From the NCBI GenBank assembly GCA_029006195.1, contig JAQXGH010000048.1, positions 1 to 64,000 on the forward strand: a stretch of DNA of 64,000 bases, read 5' to 3'. The stretch comes from Bacillota bacterium (GTDB lineage Bacteria; Bacillota; Clostridia; Peptostreptococcales; Anaerovoracaceae). A program made the translations under genes and the position numbers. The notes under the pieces were generated by a model. That model saw nothing but the letters and a program-made list of their open reading frames with translations, searched no databases and had not been told where the DNA came from. Shown piece by piece: positions 50,290 to 60,652 of this stretch (its first letter is position 1; the number at the start of each line of letters is the position of its first letter).

Positions 50290-51804
50290 ATGAGAAACAA
50301 AATTCTTAAATGGACAATGATAATGGTTCTTTCTGTATCATTGGCTGTTTCACCTGCGGTGGGCGTTATGGAAGCTCATGCTGGCGATGATGGTCAATAT
50401 CTCAGATCACCTGCTGATACTAATCTGGAAGGCAAGAATGCGATTGCCCTCATGGTGGATTCAGACACTAAGGATGTTCTTCAGGACCCTATGTTCTACA
50501 GATATTACGATATCGGGCTTTTTGGTCAGATAAAGAAGAAGACTGTAGATACTGACGAAATGGAGAAATACAACACTCCTTCCGCTGATACTAAAGATAT
50601 GAAAGCTGAAGTTGTATCAGATATGAACTGCATGGGATGCGGTATATCAGGTCTTGGTAAAGCTGAAGTTCCGTCTAAGTACAAAAACTACAAAAGATAC
50701 AATTGTCTCGACATTTCAGAGTGGCAGAAGAAGATTTCCGCGTCTAACTGGAAGACTGTTAAGAACGCAGGTGTTACACACGTAATCATACGTGTAGGCG
50801 GAAGTTATCTTAAATCAGGAAGCTCATTCTCAGATACATATTATGAGCAGAACATTACAAACGCATACAACGCTGGACTTAAAATAGGTGTTTACTATTT
50901 CTCACAGGCTTTAACAACAGCTGAAGCGCAGAGAGAAGCTGAATATACACTTAAGCTTATCAAGCCTTATAAGAGCAAGATCACAATGCCTGTAGTATTT
51001 GACTATGAATCAAACGAAAGCGGCAGACTGACAGGATCAAAACTCAAGTCACTTGGAAAGAGCGGTACAGCTACAAAAATCTGCGAAGCTTTCTGCGAAA
51101 AGGTAAAGAGTGAAGGCTATACTCCAATGGTATACGCTAACTACACAACTCTGGAAAATTACCTTAATTACAAGACTCTTCAGAGCAAGTACAAAATCTG
51201 GCTGGCTAATTACACTACAAAGGGCACTGCTACAACATATCCGGGAGAATATTATGCTTGGCAGTACAGCTCAAGTGGTAGAGTAAGCGGAATAAGCGGC
51301 GACCTTGATATGAACTATATCTTCTCAAAGAGCGGCTCAAGCGAAACGTCACAGACAGTAACGCCGCCGGAAACTAATGGAAGCGCAAGTAACGATGAAA
51401 GTACTAGCCAAACTCAGAAACCGCAAATAACAGATGTAACTGCTTATAAGGTAAAGGTAAAATCCAAGGTAAATTACAGAACAGGTCCTGGAACTTCATA
51501 TACTAAAAAGGGATCGTTCAAGAAGGGAAAAATCCTCACAATCAACGGTAAGTGTAAAGTCGGTGATGCAACATGGGGAAGAACTAAAGGCGGAAATTTC
51601 CTTAACCTGAAATACACAAAGAAGTATGGATACCAGGTAAAGACAACAACACGTCTTAACTATAGAACAGGTCCTGGAACTTCATATAAAGTAAAGGGAA
51701 CATTTGCCAAGGGTAAAGTGCTGACGATCGTTTCTAAGAAAAACGGATGGGGTAAAACTAGCGGAGGCAATTACGTCCTGCTTAAATATACAAAAAAGTT
51801 ATAA
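50290..51804 (+). CDS. GH25 lysozyme with two C-terminal SH3-like repeats, secreted
   Basis: Signal peptide; CLDISEWQKKISASNW, VVFDYESNESG; KVNYRTGPGTSYTKKGSF and RLNYRTGPGTSYKVKGTF. Confidence 0.9.
   Translation: MRNKILKWTMIMVLSVSLAVSPAVGVMEAHAGDDGQYLRSPADTNLEGKNAIALMVDSDTKDVLQDPMFYRYYDIGLFGQIKKKTVDTDEMEKYNTPSADTKDMKAEVVSDMNCMGCGISGLGKAEVPSKYKNYKRYNCLDISEWQKKISASNWKTVKNAGVTHVIIRVGGSYLKSGSSFSDTYYEQNITNAYNAGLKIGVYYFSQALTTAEAQREAEYTLKLIKPYKSKITMPVVFDYESNESGRLTGSKLKSLGKSGTATKICEAFCEKVKSEGYTPMVYANYTTLENYLNYKTLQSKYKIWLANYTTKGTATTYPGEYYAWQYSSSGRVSGISGDLDMNYIFSKSGSSETSQTVTPPETNGSASNDESTSQTQKPQITDVTAYKVKVKSKVNYRTGPGTSYTKKGSFKKGKILTINGKCKVGDATWGRTKGGNFLNLKYTKKYGYQVKTTTRLNYRTGPGTSYKVKGTFAKGKVLTIVSKKNGWGKTSGGNYVLLKYTKKL
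51478..51502 (+). repeat. 25-nt direct repeat, copy 1 (SH3 module)
   Basis: AGAACAGGTCCTGGAACTTCATATA, identical to copy at 51664. Confidence 0.9.
51664..51688 (+). repeat. 25-nt direct repeat, copy 2 (SH3 module)
   Basis: Identical AGAACAGGTCCTGGAACTTCATATA, 186-bp period. Confidence 0.9.
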
Positions 51805-51865
51805 TACTAAATCTTTAATAACATAATGTATAAAACTTCAATGAATCTAAACGGGAGGTTTGAGA

Positions 51866-53542
51866 ATGGGTTACAAAGAAGAGTATAACAAGTGGATAAA
51901 CAGTGAATTCGTAAGCGAAGAAGACAAGAAAGTTCTTGGCGAAATGAACGATAGCGAAATATACGAAGCTTTCTACAAGAGTGCTGAGTTCGGTACTGCA
52001 GGCATGCGTGGAATCATGGGTCCTGGTACAAACAGATTAAACACTAACACAGTAAGAATGGCTTCAAAGGGCTTAGCTGAATATCTGCAGAGCAGTGATG
52101 AGGTGACGGGAACCCCTTCAGTTGCCATCGCATATGATACAAGAAACAATTCAGAAAGCTATGCTATGGAAACAGCTAAGGTTTTGGCTGCAGCTGGAGT
52201 AAAGGCATACATTTTTGACAGATACTCACCAGTACCACTTCTTTCATTTGCTGTTAGACATCTGGGTTGCGACGGCGGCGTAGTAATTACAGCAAGCCAT
52301 AACACTAGAGAATATAACGGTTATAAGGTATATGACAACACAGGATGCCAGATGAGCACAGAACCTGCAGCTAAGATCGCTGCAAACATGGAAGCTCTGG
52401 CAGATCCTCTTAACATTGCAACTGCCGCAGAAGATGATGCTAATATCATCAAGATCGGTGACGAAGTAGTTGAAGCTTTCCTTGAAGCAATTAACGGATG
52501 CGGAACTATCGAAGAAGATGGATATGATGCAAAGGCTGCAGCCGCTGACCTCAAGGTAGTTTACACATCGATCCACGGTTCAGGTAGAGACTTCGTTATG
52601 GCTGCACTGGAAAAGTCAGGCTTCACTAATGTTAAGCTGACTGAGGAACAGGCAGAATTCAACGGCGACTTCCCAACTGTTGCAAAGCCAAATCCAGAAG
52701 ATTCAGCTGCATTAAGATATGCTGCTAAGATCGCTATCGAAGAAGGAGCTGACATCGTTATCGGTACTGACCCTGACTGTGACAGAATCGGCGTTGGCGT
52801 TATCTTAGAAGATGGAAACGTAAGATACCTTTCAGGTAACCAGACAGGTGCACTGCTCGTTAACTATCTTAAGGGACAGGGCACACTGATCACTACAATC
52901 GTAACAAGTGAACTTGGTCCTATCGTTGCTAAGGCGAAGGGAATCAATGTTGAACTTACACTTACAGGATTCAAGTACATCGGCGGAATCATGAACGAAA
53001 TGCAGGCTGCCGGTAAGGAAGATAACTTCTTCATGGGTTATGAAGAAAGCTATGGATACCTCACTGGACTTCATGCTAGAGATAAGGACGGCGTTTCAGC
53101 TGCACTGGCTATATGTAAGATGGCAGCTTACTGGAAGGCTCAGGGCAAGTCATTATCAGATGTTTTAGATTCAATTTATGATGAATATGGATTCTGGCTT
53201 GACGCACAGGAGTCATTCGTATATGAAGGTTCAGAGGGCGAAGCAGTAATGAAGAAAATCATGGAAGACTTAAGATCTGCAGGCGCTAGCATCTTTGACG
53301 AATGGGATGATGAAAACAAGGGTACAGTAGAATACATCGACTATAAGGAAGGTATCGGTAATCTTCCTACAGCTAATGTATTAAAGTACAGATTTGGAGA
53401 TAGTTCATGGATCGCTGTAAGACCTTCAGGTACAGAACCTAAAATCAAGGTTTACTACTGCATGAGAGGTGCAACTGAAGCTGAAGCAGCTAGAAGAAAA
53501 GACGCTGCAGCAGCATGCGTTGGCAAGTTTACAGCGGTTTAA
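51866..53542 (+). CDS. Phospho-sugar mutase (alpha-phosphoglucomutase type)
   Basis: FGTAGMRGIMGPGTNRLN, VITASHNTREYNGYKVYD, GTDPDCDRIGVGV, VRPSGTEPKIKVY. Confidence 0.94.
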   Translation: MGYKEEYNKWINSEFVSEEDKKVLGEMNDSEIYEAFYKSAEFGTAGMRGIMGPGTNRLNTNTVRMASKGLAEYLQSSDEVTGTPSVAIAYDTRNNSESYAMETAKVLAAAGVKAYIFDRYSPVPLLSFAVRHLGCDGGVVITASHNTREYNGYKVYDNTGCQMSTEPAAKIAANMEALADPLNIATAAEDDANIIKIGDEVVEAFLEAINGCGTIEEDGYDAKAAAADLKVVYTSIHGSGRDFVMAALEKSGFTNVKLTEEQAEFNGDFPTVAKPNPEDSAALRYAAKIAIEEGADIVIGTDPDCDRIGVGVILEDGNVRYLSGNQTGALLVNYLKGQGTLITTIVTSELGPIVAKAKGINVELTLTGFKYIGGIMNEMQAAGKEDNFFMGYEESYGYLTGLHARDKDGVSAALAICKMAAYWKAQGKSLSDVLDSIYDEYGFWLDAQESFVYEGSEGEAVMKKIMEDLRSAGASIFDEWDDENKGTVEYIDYKEGIGNLPTANVLKYRFGDSSWIAVRPSGTEPKIKVYYCMRGATEAEAARRKDAAAACVGKFTAV

Positions 53543-53558
53543 GAGACGTGTCAGCTTG

Positions 53559-53587
53559 TTGAACTAAAAGATTCCAGCTGATATAAT
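53559..53587 (+). promoter_or_regulatory. Sigma-A-type promoter for LCP-ddl genes
   Basis: TTGAAC (53559-53564), 17-bp spacer, TATAAT (53582-53587). Confidence 0.7.
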
Positions 53588-53620
53588 GAAATTTAGCCGT
53601 TTAAAGGGAGACACCATAAA

Positions 53621-54961
53621 ATGGGTGATGACAGAGAAAGACAATACAAAGAATACCTGGCGATGAGAGAGCGTGCGGAACGTAATAAGGCGAGAGAGAC
53701 TGGGTTGCAGGATGAATCGGGTTATTACGTTTCGAACAGACCTCGTTACTCAGAAGAAGAGTACAGACGTCAGGAAATGGAGAGGATGGAGCAGCAGCGT
53801 CTTTATGAAGAAGAAATAAGACGTAGAGAAAGGGAAGCCTATATGGCAACCAGAGAAAAAGCCGGTCCATCCCCATCATACCCATCGGGTAATGATGGAG
53901 GCAGAAAAAGAAAGAAAGGAAGAAGCGGTTTTAGAATTTTCGCAATGATAGTTCTAATGCTTTTCCTGGCACTTGGCGGACTGGCAGGAGTTGGATATGC
54001 CATTGTTAATAGTGTTTTAAATAACATTGGTCATGTTGATGTTGACGTAAACAATATCGGTATTGACCCAGATGTTGACAACGAACTTTCGCAGTATAGA
54101 AATATTGCCGTTTTAGGAATAGACTCCAGAGATATGGAAGACGATTCTGATGCCAGAAGTGATTCCATAATAATAGTAAGCATGGATAAAGAGACAAACG
54201 AAATTAAAATGTTCTCCGTATTTAGAGATACCATGCTGAATCTGGGTGAAGATGTTGGGTATAACGGACTCGATAAGATAACGCATGCTTACTACTACGG
54301 TAAAGCTGAACGTTCACTCTATGCACTCAACAGAAATCTTGATCTTAATATCAAGGAAGTTGTTGTAGTTAACTGGAAGGCTGTGGCAGATACTATCGAT
54401 GCTGTTGGAGGTATTGATATTAACATCGAAGAAGCCGAAATGAACGAAATGAATAAGTTCATCCACGAAACTTCAAAGAAAACCGGACTCGAAGATGAGG
54501 ACATCGATATTACAGAAACAGGTGAGCAGACAGTTAACGGAGTTCAGGCCGTAACCTACGCCAGAATAAGAAAAGATGCGATCACAGGAGACTACAGACG
54601 TAACGAAAGAATGAAAATCGTAGTTAAGGCAACGTTTGATAAGGCTGTTTCAAACCTTAACTTCGACATGATCAAACAAATCGCTACAGTAGTAATGCCT
54701 GAAATTAAGACAAACATAGAGTCAAAGGAACTTATGGAAATGGTTATTCACCTTGGCGATTATAAGATGAATGACACAACTACCGGCTGGCCATATGATG
54801 TTGGAGAATGGGTAGGCGACGCCTGGTACGGTCCGCCAAGAACCCTCTATTCAAATGTTGTTAAACTCCACGAAAACTTCTTTAATCAGAAAGGCTATGT
54901 TCCTACAGAAGACGTAGAGAATATCAGTTACAACATTTCGTACCTGACCGGGTTATATTAA
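53621..54961 (+). CDS. LytR-CpsA-Psr (LCP) family protein with long charged N-terminus
   Basis: Single TM after basic stretch; AVLGIDSRDMEDDSDARSDSIIIVSMDKETNEIKMFSVFRDTML; YARIRKDAITGDYRRNERM. Confidence 0.93.
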   Translation: MGDDRERQYKEYLAMRERAERNKARETGLQDESGYYVSNRPRYSEEEYRRQEMERMEQQRLYEEEIRRREREAYMATREKAGPSPSYPSGNDGGRKRKKGRSGFRIFAMIVLMLFLALGGLAGVGYAIVNSVLNNIGHVDVDVNNIGIDPDVDNELSQYRNIAVLGIDSRDMEDDSDARSDSIIIVSMDKETNEIKMFSVFRDTMLNLGEDVGYNGLDKITHAYYYGKAERSLYALNRNLDLNIKEVVVVNWKAVADTIDAVGGIDINIEEAEMNEMNKFIHETSKKTGLEDEDIDITETGEQTVNGVQAVTYARIRKDAITGDYRRNERMKIVVKATFDKAVSNLNFDMIKQIATVVMPEIKTNIESKELMEMVIHLGDYKMNDTTTGWPYDVGEWVGDAWYGPPRTLYSNVVKLHENFFNQKGYVPTEDVENISYNISYLTGLY

Positions 54962-54972
54962 AGGGAATGAAA

Positions 54973-56067
54973 ATGAGTGACAAACTAACACTTTTAGTAA
55001 TATTTGGAGGTGCATCATCAGAGCACGAAGTATCGTGCAATTCAGCAGCCTCCGTTCTTACAAACATAAATAAAGAAAAATACGACATTAAAACCGTAGG
55101 CATCACCAAAAAAGGCGTATGGCTTTATACAAAGGCGACAACAGACCAGATTGCATCAGGCGAATGGGAATCATTAGAAGATAATAAATTCGCACACATC
55201 ATCACTGACTACTCAAAGAGACTTAGAGTAGATGATATAGGCGATATGAATATTGACGTAGTGTTCCCGATCCTTCACGGTAAAAACGGCGAAGACGGCA
55301 CCATGCAGGGACTTCTGGAGCTGGCAGGGATCCCCTTCGTTGGACCGGATTCCACTGCATCAGCATCCAGTATGGATAAGGCTATCACAAAGGCTATTAT
55401 CGAGCAGGCTGGTGTATGTGATCAGGCTGAATGCTGCATAGTACATAGCGGCTGTGATCTTGATGAGATATCATTTGTAATCGAAGAACATTTCGAAGGC
55501 GAATATCCGCTCTTCGTTAAACCTGCTAATGCGGGATCATCAGTTGGTATCAGCAAGGTTAAATCAAGAGAAATGCTGCCTAAGGCACTGGCTGTAGCTT
55601 TTGCAGAAGATAAGAAGGTACTTGTTGAGAAGGCAATCGTAGGCAGAGAAATTGAAGTAGCCGTACTTGGCAATTACGGAGCATCTGGAGAAAGTGCTCC
55701 TAGAGCATCGCTTATCGGCGAAATCATTTCTGCTAATGAATTCTATGATTATACTGCCAAGTACAATAATGTAGGCTCAGTCACCAGCGTGGTTAAGGAC
55801 CTCAGTCCTGAACTGGAAACTGCGATCAGAGATACTGCAGTAAGCATCTACGAAGTAATGGGATGCGACGGATTCTCCAGAGTAGACTTCTTCCTTGAAG
55901 CGGGGGAAAGCGGTGGTTTTGAAGATGGCAGACTTGTATTTAACGAAATAAATACAATACCTGGGTTTACAAAAATCAGTATGTATCCACAGCTTTGGGA
56001 TGCAACAGGAATCCCATACAGCGAACTTATAGATAGACTTATCGGTCTGGCTTTAGAAAAGAATTAA
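54973..56067 (+). CDS. ddl: D-alanine--D-alanine ligase
   Basis: LVIFGGASSEHEVSCNSAASV, LHGKNGEDGTMQGLLELAGIPFVGPD, NEINTIPGFTKISMYPQLW. Confidence 0.96.
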   Translation: MSDKLTLLVIFGGASSEHEVSCNSAASVLTNINKEKYDIKTVGITKKGVWLYTKATTDQIASGEWESLEDNKFAHIITDYSKRLRVDDIGDMNIDVVFPILHGKNGEDGTMQGLLELAGIPFVGPDSTASASSMDKAITKAIIEQAGVCDQAECCIVHSGCDLDEISFVIEEHFEGEYPLFVKPANAGSSVGISKVKSREMLPKALAVAFAEDKKVLVEKAIVGREIEVAVLGNYGASGESAPRASLIGEIISANEFYDYTAKYNNVGSVTSVVKDLSPELETAIRDTAVSIYEVMGCDGFSRVDFFLEAGESGGFEDGRLVFNEINTIPGFTKISMYPQLWDATGIPYSELIDRLIGLALEKN

Positions 56068-56084
56068 TATTAGGAGGAATATAA

Positions 56085-58040
56085 ATGAAAGTTACATTAA
56101 AAGATGGTTCTGTTAGGGAATATGAACAGAATATGACAGTTCTGGACGTTGCTTTTGATATCAGCGAAGGTCTGGCTAGAAATGTTGTTGGTGGCGAAAT
56201 CAATGGTGAAGTTGTTGATCTGCGTACAGAAATCACAGAAGACTGCACCCTGAATCTTTTAACTATGAAGGATGAAGCGGGTCTTCAGATCGTTCGTCAT
56301 ACCACTGCACATATCTTAGCAGAAGCAGTTCAGAATCTCTTCCCTAACGCTAAGATCGCTATCGGACCATCAATTGCTGAAGGGTTCTACTATGACTTCG
56401 AAGCAGATCCTTTCTCAAGAGAAGATCTCGACAACATCGAAAAGGAAATGAAGAAGATCATAAAGAAGGGAAACAAGATCACTCGTTATACTCTTCCTAA
56501 GGATGAAGCAATCGCTATGATGAAGGAAAGAGATGAAAAGTTCAAGGTAGAACTTATCGAAGATCTTCCAGATGGCGAAACAATCTCATTCTATGATCAG
56601 GGCGGTTTCGTTGACCTTTGCGCTGGCCCTCATATGCAGAGCACTAAGGGCATCAAGGCATATAAGCTGATTTCATCATCAATGGCTTACTGGAGAGGCG
56701 ATGAAAAGAGAGAAAGACTTCAGAGAATCTATGGTACTGCATTCGCAACTAAGGATGAACTGGCAGCTTACATGGATCACCTCGAAGACATTAAGATGAG
56801 AGACCACAATAGACTTGGCCGTGAAATGGGACTTTTCACTACAGTAGATGTAGTTGGTCAGGGCCTGCCGCTCTTTACTCCTAAGGGAACTAAGATGATC
56901 ATGAAGCTCCAGAGATGGATCGAAGATCTGGAAGACAAAGAATGGGGCTATATTAGAACAAGAACTCCTCTGATGGCTAAGTCAGATCTTTACAAGATTT
57001 CAGGCCACTGGGATCACTATATGGACGGTATGTTCGTTCTTAATCAGGATTCAGAAGATAAGGAAACAATGGCACTTCGTCCAATGACTTGTCCGTTCCA
57101 GTACTATGTTTATATGAATGAACAGCATTCATACCGTGAACTGCCTTACAGAATGAGTGAAACATCAACTCTCTTCCGTAACGAAGATTCAGGTGAAATG
57201 CACGGCCTGACTCGTGTACGTCAGTTCACTATCACTGAAGGTCACATCATCTTAAGACCTGACCAGGCAGAAGAAGAACTGACAAGATGCGTAGAACTTG
57301 CTAACTACGTAATGACAACTCTGGGACTTGAAGGCGACGTTAAGTACCGTCTCTCAAAGTGGGATCCAGAAAACACAGAAAAGTACCTTGGAGATGAAGA
57401 ATACTGGAACAGCACTCAGCAGTATCTCCGTGATGTAATGGATAAGAATAATATCGCTTACGATGAAGAAGAAGGCGAAGCTGCATTCTATGGCCCTAAG
57501 ATCGATATCCAGGCTAAGAACGTATACGGCAAGGAAGATACAATGGTTACTATCCAGCTCGACTGTGCTAGTGCAGAAAAGTTCGGAATGTACTACATCG
57601 ATGAAACTGGTGCTAAGGTTCGTCCATGGATCATCCACCGTACATCAATGGGATGCTATGAAAGAACAATGGCATGGCTCATCGAACACTATGCTGGCAA
57701 GTTCCCTACATGGCTTTGTCCTGAACAGGTTAGAATCCTTACAATTTCAGAAAAGGCAGCTGAATATGCAGAAGAAGTCAGAAAGCAGCTGGCTGCAAAC
57801 GGCGTAGATGTAACAGCTGACTTAAGAAGTGAAAAGATCGGTTACAAGATCAGAGAAGCTCGTATGGCAAGAGTTCCTTACATGCTGGTAGTTGGTGTTA
57901 ACGAAGCTGAAGAAGGAACAGTTGCAGTAAGAAGCCGTTACGCAGGCGATGAAGGTACAAAGCCAGTTCAGCAGTTTATCGATGAAATCTGCGAAGAAAT
58001 CAGAACAAAAGAAATTAGAAAGATCGAAGAAGAAAAATAA
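56085..58040 (+). CDS. thrS: Threonine--tRNA ligase
   Basis: TGS domain, HTTAHILAEAVQNLFPNAKIAIGPSI, MTCPFQYYVY, RTSMGCYERTMAWLIEHYAG. Confidence 0.98.
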   Translation: MKVTLKDGSVREYEQNMTVLDVAFDISEGLARNVVGGEINGEVVDLRTEITEDCTLNLLTMKDEAGLQIVRHTTAHILAEAVQNLFPNAKIAIGPSIAEGFYYDFEADPFSREDLDNIEKEMKKIIKKGNKITRYTLPKDEAIAMMKERDEKFKVELIEDLPDGETISFYDQGGFVDLCAGPHMQSTKGIKAYKLISSSMAYWRGDEKRERLQRIYGTAFATKDELAAYMDHLEDIKMRDHNRLGREMGLFTTVDVVGQGLPLFTPKGTKMIMKLQRWIEDLEDKEWGYIRTRTPLMAKSDLYKISGHWDHYMDGMFVLNQDSEDKETMALRPMTCPFQYYVYMNEQHSYRELPYRMSETSTLFRNEDSGEMHGLTRVRQFTITEGHIILRPDQAEEELTRCVELANYVMTTLGLEGDVKYRLSKWDPENTEKYLGDEEYWNSTQQYLRDVMDKNNIAYDEEEGEAAFYGPKIDIQAKNVYGKEDTMVTIQLDCASAEKFGMYYIDETGAKVRPWIIHRTSMGCYERTMAWLIEHYAGKFPTWLCPEQVRILTISEKAAEYAEEVRKQLAANGVDVTADLRSEKIGYKIREARMARVPYMLVVGVNEAEEGTVAVRSRYAGDEGTKPVQQFIDEICEEIRTKEIRKIEEEK

Positions 58041-58045
58041 GCACT

Positions 58046-58074
58046 TTGATAATTTTATAAGTTGTAGATATGAT
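58046..58074 (+). promoter_or_regulatory. Sigma-A-type promoter upstream of second LCP gene
   Basis: TTGATA (58046-58051), 17-bp spacer, TATGAT (58069-58074). Confidence 0.65.
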
Positions 58075-58094
58075 TGGAAGGATTAATTAGAAGT

Positions 58095-59672
58095 ATGAAA
58101 GATAAGCAGAAAAAGCATAGAAAACCTCATATACTGCCAGATTCCATAATTATGAGTATTATTCTGCTCATTGGATTTTTCTGTCAGTTAGTATTTCTGA
58201 TGTTTGTTCTGGCATTAGACGTACTGCCAATTAAATATGCGGCAGCTGTTATCGGCGCATTATTACTGATAGATATAATCGCTGTACTGCTGCTGAATAG
58301 CAAGAAGAAATTAAGCGCAAAACCTATACTGGGCCTAATCATGGTAGTCCTTGTGGCAAACGTATTGTTCGTTGGAGATTACTATCTCTACAATACTTAC
58401 GATACTTTGCAAAAAATCAGTAAGCACAAAGCTAGATGGGAAATGTACGATGTTATAGCACTTAATGGCGGTAAGTATCAGACAGAAAATGACTTTGACG
58501 GTGAAACTATCAATACTATCGCAATGCAGTCAAAGCAGCTTAATGAAGCTAAAGAAACACTCGTCACTAAGGCTGGAGTTGAATACAACGAAGAACCGAA
58601 TCTGCTCTCAGTTGGCCACCACATTATGGATGAAAACGGAGAAACTCATGACGAGCTTATCCTGGTAACAAATTCTGAATACAAGGTTTTAAGAGGCGCG
58701 ATTGAAGGTTTTGGAGAAAACACAAACGTAATCTACAAGATAAAGGTTAAGAAGAGAGTTAACGACAGCGCTAACAGAATCGACGTTACTGAAGAATCAT
58801 TCAACGTGCTTATTTCAGGTAACGACGTATGGGGTTCAATCGATCAGGAAGCTCTTAGTGATGTTAACATGATTATGACTGTTAACCCTAAGACAAGAGA
58901 AATCCTGCTCACTTCAATCCCTAGAGACAGTTACATTCCTCTTCATACATATGGACAGAGAGATAAACTTACACATTCCGGAATATATGGAGAAGAAGAA
59001 ACTAAACATACAATTGAGGACTTCCTGGAAACTCAGATAAACTACACACTTCGTGTTAACTTCTCGATGCTGGTAGATATAGTAAATGCTATCGACGGTG
59101 TTGATGTATACAACGATGTTGACTTCATCTCACATCCTAAGCATTGGCACTATAAGAAGGGTAATCTTCACCTTGAAGGCCATAGAGCATTATGGTTTGC
59201 TAGAGAAAGAAAGGCATTCCTTGAAGGTGACATGAAGAGAAATGAAAACCAGCAGAAAGTTCTCACTGCCATTATCGACAAGGTATCAAGCAGTAAGGTT
59301 ATTCTGACAAGATACCCTAAGATCCTCAACTCAGTTGAAGATGAAATGGCTACAGACCTTACAGCTCAGGATCTGAAAAAGCTTGCTAAGATGCAGCTTA
59401 AGGACATGAATGGCTGGAAAATCAGCAGAGTTAATATCGTCGGCGGAACAGGAATGGCACCATGCTACAGTATGGGTAACCAGAACCTGTCATGCGTATT
59501 CCCAAGCGAAGAATCAGTAGAAGAGGCTAAGAAGAAGATTCACGACGTTATGTATCCTGTTGAAAACAACAAGAAAAAGAATGTCCCTCAGGACGAACAG
59601 AAAGACAGCGAAGGTAAAGACAAGAGTACAGATAGCACTAAGGCAGACAATGGGTCTGAAGGAGAAAAATAA
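58095..59672 (+). CDS. LytR-CpsA-Psr (LCP) family protein, multi-TM N-terminus
   Basis: Three hydrophobic segments then VNPKTREILLTSIPRDSYIP, WFARERKAFLEGDMKRNENQQKVLTAIIDK. Start moved from 58074 (inside the -10) to ATG 58095. Confidence 0.92.
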   Translation: MKDKQKKHRKPHILPDSIIMSIILLIGFFCQLVFLMFVLALDVLPIKYAAAVIGALLLIDIIAVLLLNSKKKLSAKPILGLIMVVLVANVLFVGDYYLYNTYDTLQKISKHKARWEMYDVIALNGGKYQTENDFDGETINTIAMQSKQLNEAKETLVTKAGVEYNEEPNLLSVGHHIMDENGETHDELILVTNSEYKVLRGAIEGFGENTNVIYKIKVKKRVNDSANRIDVTEESFNVLISGNDVWGSIDQEALSDVNMIMTVNPKTREILLTSIPRDSYIPLHTYGQRDKLTHSGIYGEEETKHTIEDFLETQINYTLRVNFSMLVDIVNAIDGVDVYNDVDFISHPKHWHYKKGNLHLEGHRALWFARERKAFLEGDMKRNENQQKVLTAIIDKVSSSKVILTRYPKILNSVEDEMATDLTAQDLKKLAKMQLKDMNGWKISRVNIVGGTGMAPCYSMGNQNLSCVFPSEESVEEAKKKIHDVMYPVENNKKKNVPQDEQKDSEGKDKSTDSTKADNGSEGEK

Positions 59673-60652
59673 TGAAGAAGATTCTGAGCAAAAGAGTGGT
59701 AATTACAATGTGCTCGCTGGTAGTTGCAATATTGGCTGCTTCAGCTATTTACATTAATGTTAGTAAACCATACGCGATTATTATCGATGGCCAGGAAGTT
59801 GCATTGGTAAACAGTGAACTTTCAGCTAAGGATGTTAAGAAGGCTATTATAAATGACTATAAGGCTGCTGATTCAACTGTTCTGAAGTCAAATTTTGACA
59901 AGAAGATAAAGGTTGAAAAAATCGATTTCATGGACAGATACGAAGGTGAGTCCGTATTCTCAAAGAAAAAGGTTATAAAGCATCTGGAAGATCTCAATGG
60001 TGAAGACGGCGAATTCTTTACTGCAACAGTTGTAGGACAGACAGAAGGTAAGGAAGATTACACTCCTGATACTGTTTACATCAAGAATGAGTCAATGTAT
60101 GCAGGTGAAAAGAACGTAAAGACTGAAGGTAAGGAAGGCGTACGTCAGGTTACAAGAAAGATCACAACTGTAAACGGAGAAGAAATCGATAACGAAATCA
60201 CTGAAGAAGAAATCGTCAAGAAAGGTACTGCAGCGGTAATCGAGAAGGGAACTATCGGTCTGCCTGAAGGTGCTGACTGGGAAACTTATGAAGGCGAACC
60301 TGTATTTGATGATGGCGGTGACCTTGTTGATATCGCACTTCTCTATCAGGGTGTACCTTACAGATATGGCGGAAACAGCCTTATCACAGGTGTAGACTGC
60401 GTAACATTCGTTACTCAGATGTATAAGAAATACGGAATCTCACTTCCAAACAGCCATAAGGGTCTGAGAAAATCAGGCGTTGGCGTTTCATATTCAAATA
60501 TGAAGCCTGGTGATGTACTTTGTTATTCAAGACACGTAGCTATTTATATAGGAAAAGGTAAGATCATTCATGCTACATCAGGTAAGGGCGTACACATCAG
60601 CAATGTTTATAAAGGACAGAAGTTAGTTACAATACGTAGAATCGCAAATTAA
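59672..60652 (+). CDS. NlpC/P60 family cell-wall hydrolase with G5-like region
   Basis: N-terminal TM; YRYGGNSLITGVDCVTFVTQMYKKYGISLP, PGDVLCYSRHVAIYIGKGKIIHAT. Confidence 0.9.
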   Translation: MKKILSKRVVITMCSLVVAILAASAIYINVSKPYAIIIDGQEVALVNSELSAKDVKKAIINDYKAADSTVLKSNFDKKIKVEKIDFMDRYEGESVFSKKKVIKHLEDLNGEDGEFFTATVVGQTEGKEDYTPDTVYIKNESMYAGEKNVKTEGKEGVRQVTRKITTVNGEEIDNEITEEEIVKKGTAAVIEKGTIGLPEGADWETYEGEPVFDDGGDLVDIALLYQGVPYRYGGNSLITGVDCVTFVTQMYKKYGISLPNSHKGLRKSGVGVSYSNMKPGDVLCYSRHVAIYIGKGKIIHATSGKGVHISNVYKGQKLVTIRRIAN

